DNA from: Christiangramia crocea
GTDB lineage: Bacteria > Bacteroidota > Bacteroidia > Flavobacteriales > Flavobacteriaceae
Length of the DNA stretch: 64,000 nt
Direction of reading: 5' to 3'
NCBI RefSeq assembly: GCF_022410465.1
Contig: NZ_JAJSON010000026.1
Location: 119,209 to 183,208 of the forward strand
The notes under the pieces are model-generated. The model had not been told where the DNA came from. It saw nothing but the letters and a program-made list of their open reading frames with translations, and searched no databases. Shown piece by piece: positions 61,769 to 64,000 of the stretch. The position numbers and the translations under genes were made by a program. The number at the start of each line of letters is the position of its first letter. Positions within the stretch are counted from its first letter, which is position 1.

Positions 61769-63721
61769 TTAAACTTCAGTTTTAAAAGGCTTTAAGGTAC
61801 TATTGATTTCTGTATTTATCAAATTTGCGAAATCTTCTATTTTCATCGTGCCCAAATCACCTTCACTATGTTTACGTACAGAAATTGTACCATCATTGGC
61901 TTCCTGCTCCCCAACTATAAGCATATAAGGGTATTTGTTCATTTCTGCTTCCCTGATTTTCTTGCCTATTGTCTCGTTTCTATTGTCAACAAGGGCGCGA
62001 ATTTCGTGATTTTCAAGTAAACTTAAAACTTTTTGTGAGTATTTTTCATATTTCTCGCTGAGCGAGAGAATAATAGCTTGCTCAGGCATCAGCCAAAGCG
62101 GGAAGTTTCCGCCAGTGTGTTCCAGCAGGATGGCGATAAAGCGTTCCATACTGCCAAATGGCGCTCTGTGAATCATCACGGGACGATGTGACTCATTGTC
62201 ACTTCCTTTATATGTCAGGTCAAAACGCTCAGGTAAATTATAATCTACCTGAATGGTCCCTAGCTGCCAGCTTCGGCCAAGTGCGTCCTTCACCATAAAA
62301 TCCAGTTTTGGCCCATAGAAAGCTGCTTCTCCCGTTTCAACGACATAATTCAGCCCTTTTTCGTTAGCAGCATTGATAATTGCACTTTCTGCTTTTTCCC
62401 AAACGTCATCAGAACCTATATACTTTTCTTTGTTCTCTGGATCTCTTAAAGAAACCTGCGCAGTAAAATCTTCAAATCCTAAAGAAGAGAATACATATAA
62501 GGTAAGATCAATTACTTTTTTAAATTCTTCATCCAATTGTTCAGGCATACAGAAAATGTGCGCATCGTCCTGAGTAAATCCACGAACCCTTGTTAAACCA
62601 TGAAGTTCTCCACTTTGCTCGTACCTGTATACTGTACCGAATTCTGCAAATCTCTTCGGAAGGTCACGGTAACTCCATGAAGAAGCGTTGTACATTTCAC
62701 AGTGATGAGGGCAATTCATTGGTTTCAGCATGAATTCCTCTCCTTCATTGGGTGTGCTTATAGGCTGAAAACTGTCTTCACCGTATTTGGCATAATGACC
62801 GGATGTTACATATAGCTCTTTACTACCTATATGAGGACTTACTACCATTTCATATCCGGCTCTTTTTTGAGCTTTCTTTAAAAAGTTCTCAAGTCTTTCT
62901 CTTAAAGCGGCACCTTTTGGTAACCAAAGAGGAAGTCCCTGGCCTACTTTTTGGGAAAAAGTGAAAAGTTCAAGTTCTTTTCCAAGTTTTCTGTGATCTC
63001 GCTTTTTAGCTTCTTCTAAAAATTCTAAATATTCTTTTAGTTCCTTTTGCTTCGGAAATGAGATACCATATACTCTTGTTAGCTGAGGATTATTTTCGTC
63101 TCCCCTCCAGTAGGCTCCGGCAACATTCATCAGCTTTACCGCTTTTATAATTCCTGTGTTTGGGATATGACCTCCTCGGCACAGATCGGTAAAGGTGTCA
63201 TGGTCACAAAAAGTTATGTCTCCATCTTCAAGGTTTTCGATCAGCTCAACCTTAAATGGATTGCTTTCTTTTTTGTAAAAATCAAGTGCCTCCTGTTTGG
63301 AGACTTCTCTCATCTGAAAATCATGCTTACCTCTGGCGATTTCAAGCATTCGATCTTCTATTTTTTTGAAATCAGATTCAGAAATTTTTTGATCACCGAA
63401 ATCAATGTCATAATAAAAGCCTCGTTCAATGGCAGGTCCGATTGTTAATTTTGCTCCCGGATATAGATCCTGAATGGCCTGAGCCATTACGTGAGAAGTA
63501 GAATGCCAGAAAGCTTTTTTTCCTTCATTATCTTTCCAGGTATATAATACAAGATCACCATCTGTATTTAAAGGTGTAGTTGTTTCAACTGTGGTAGCAT
63601 TGAATTTAGCTGAAATAACATTTCTGGCAAGGCCTTCACTTATGCTCTTTGCCACCTCCATTGGAGTGGTTCCTTTTTCAAACTCCTTAATACTGCCATC
63701 GGGCAGAGTAATCTTGATCAT
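61769..63721 (-). CDS. thrS: Threonyl-tRNA synthetase
   Basis: The 650-residue protein has a TGS domain ([20 protein letters not shown]) and an editing domain with [20 protein letters not shown]. The class II core has [35 protein letters not shown] and [20 protein letters not shown], followed by an anticodon-binding domain ([20 protein letters not shown]). The zinc ligands Cys, His and His of the core are all kept. The frame is open to 63778, but the promoter at 63743-63773 lies inside that extension, so ATG 63721 (or 63727, two codons earlier) is the start. Confidence 0.96.
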   Translation of the reverse strand: MIKITLPDGSIKEFEKGTTPMEVAKSISEGLARNVISAKFNATTVETTTPLNTDGDLVLYTWKDNEGKKAFWHSTSHVMAQAIQDLYPGAKLTIGPAIERGFYYDIDFGDQKISESDFKKIEDRMLEIARGKHDFQMREVSKQEALDFYKKESNPFKVELIENLEDGDITFCDHDTFTDLCRGGHIPNTGIIKAVKLMNVAGAYWRGDENNPQLTRVYGISFPKQKELKEYLEFLEEAKKRDHRKLGKELELFTFSQKVGQGLPLWLPKGAALRERLENFLKKAQKRAGYEMVVSPHIGSKELYVTSGHYAKYGEDSFQPISTPNEGEEFMLKPMNCPHHCEMYNASSWSYRDLPKRFAEFGTVYRYEQSGELHGLTRVRGFTQDDAHIFCMPEQLDEEFKKVIDLTLYVFSSLGFEDFTAQVSLRDPENKEKYIGSDDVWEKAESAIINAANEKGLNYVVETGEAAFYGPKLDFMVKDALGRSWQLGTIQVDYNLPERFDLTYKGSDNESHRPVMIHRAPFGSMERFIAILLEHTGGNFPLWLMPEQAIILSLSEKYEKYSQKVLSLLENHEIRALVDNRNETIGKKIREAEMNKYPYMLIVGEQEANDGTISVRKHSEGDLGTMKIEDFANLINTEINSTLKPFKTEV

Positions 63722-63742
63722 TTTCATTGATTTTTGAAGGCA

Positions 63743-63773
63743 CAAAGATAAGATGTTGAAATTGGTTGCGCAA
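63743..63773 (-). promoter_or_regulatory. Promoter of the thrS-infC-rpmI-rplT operon
   Basis: On the minus strand TTG (63773 to 63771), 20 nt, then TATCTTTG (63750 to 63743) match the Bacteroidota consensus. Expected transcription start is near 63736, about 15 nt before the thrS ATG. The leader is too short for a T-box. Confidence 0.75.
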
Positions 63774-63937
63774 TACATATATACATATAGGTAATTATAT
63801 TATATAGGGATGTATGAATCCTCTGAAATGAAGGTCCCGGTATGTTTAGAACTGAATTTTTTTTTGATGCTGAATCGTTGAAGTATAGAAGTTTAGGTTT
63901 TACGATGGAAATATCTCTGAAAAAATGCTGAATTTTA

Positions 63938-63970
63938 TTTTGCCAAAAGAAAAGATCGGGTGTATATTTG
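63938..63970 (+). promoter_or_regulatory. Promoter directed toward a gene beyond the window's right edge
   Basis: TTTTG (63938-63942), 20 nt, then TATATTTG (63963-63970) match TTTG-N19-21-TAnnTTTG. Transcription would begin around 63977 and continue off the end. The last bases do not reveal the gene. Between 63779 and 63937 I see no gene. Confidence 0.65.
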
Positions 63971-64000
63971 CAGCCGCTTTCACGGGGAGCGTATGTTCAC

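Noticed and set aside
63722..63778. Longer thrS start at 63778
   Set aside because: The predicted promoter (63743-63773) lies within it, and ThrRS normally begins at the TGS domain (MIKITLPDG).
1..64000. CRISPR arrays, transposase genes, integrases, tRNA or rRNA genes
   Set aside because: No spaced direct repeats, transposase or integrase motifs, or cloverleaf sequences were recognised by reading; the only tandem repeat is the heptamer at 42830-42881.

Overview
The window comes from a chromosome of a flavobacterium (Bacteroidota, Flavobacteriaceae; a marine Gramella/Christiangramia-like organism is plausible, but the genus is not provable from here). Four things point this way: the low-GC coding style, the near absence of Shine-Dalgarno sequences, several promoters of the Bacteroidota type (TTG or TTTG, about 20 nt, TAnnTTTG), and flavobacterial versions of housekeeping genes, such as the C-terminally extended RecQ, the split transketolase, and a Tgt without zinc cysteines. 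No IS element, integrase, CRISPR array, rRNA or tRNA gene was recognised.

Positions 1-41082 are a large surface-polysaccharide (probably LPS O-antigen) locus, nearly all on the + strand. The left part (1-11273) opens with the 3' end of a membrane-protein gene. It continues with pyruvyl-transferase-, methyltransferase-, fucosyltransferase- and sulfotransferase-like genes around an ABC exporter pair (Wzm 6854-7699, Wzt 7701-8921). The middle (11270-23607) holds glycosyltransferases, including eight consecutive GT2 genes (12413-20035), and a WecB-type UDP-GlcNAc 2-epimerase. From 24241 to 27149 lie neuA, neuB and neuC, a complete set for making CMP-activated sialic acid (Neu5Ac type) from UDP-GlcNAc. 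The right part (27156-41082) has further GT-A and GT-B transferases, a beta-propeller protein, an O-antigen ligase/polymerase-like membrane protein and the initiating polyprenyl-phosphate sugar transferase. Read together, the sugar transferase starts the chain on undecaprenyl phosphate. The GT genes extend it, and sulfotransferases, methyltransferases, a pyruvyl transferase and sialic acid decorate it. Wzm/Wzt then export it and the ligase-like protein may attach it to lipid A-core.

The locus is a mosaic. AT-rich cargo (about 5530-6850, 8350-9620, 13340-17260) alternates with less AT-rich backbone. A decayed second copy of a GT2 3' end lies at 6540-6852, and a composition break runs through the middle of wzt.

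Positions 41199-64000 are core genome: lnt, pssA, an asparagine-synthase-like gene, lptB, a CMD-family gene, tatC, kdsD, recQ, a small outer-membrane barrel gene, split transketolase, tgt, an lptF/G permease gene, accA, dnaB, a secreted conserved protein, yjbQ, and the thrS-infC-rpmI-rplT operon. The nearby envelope genes (lptB, lptF/G, kdsD, lnt) fit with the locus feeding LPS. Notable details are an AUA start for infC, missing zinc-ligand cysteines in both RecQ and Tgt, and a 7-bp tandem repeat that overlaps the putative lnt promoter.
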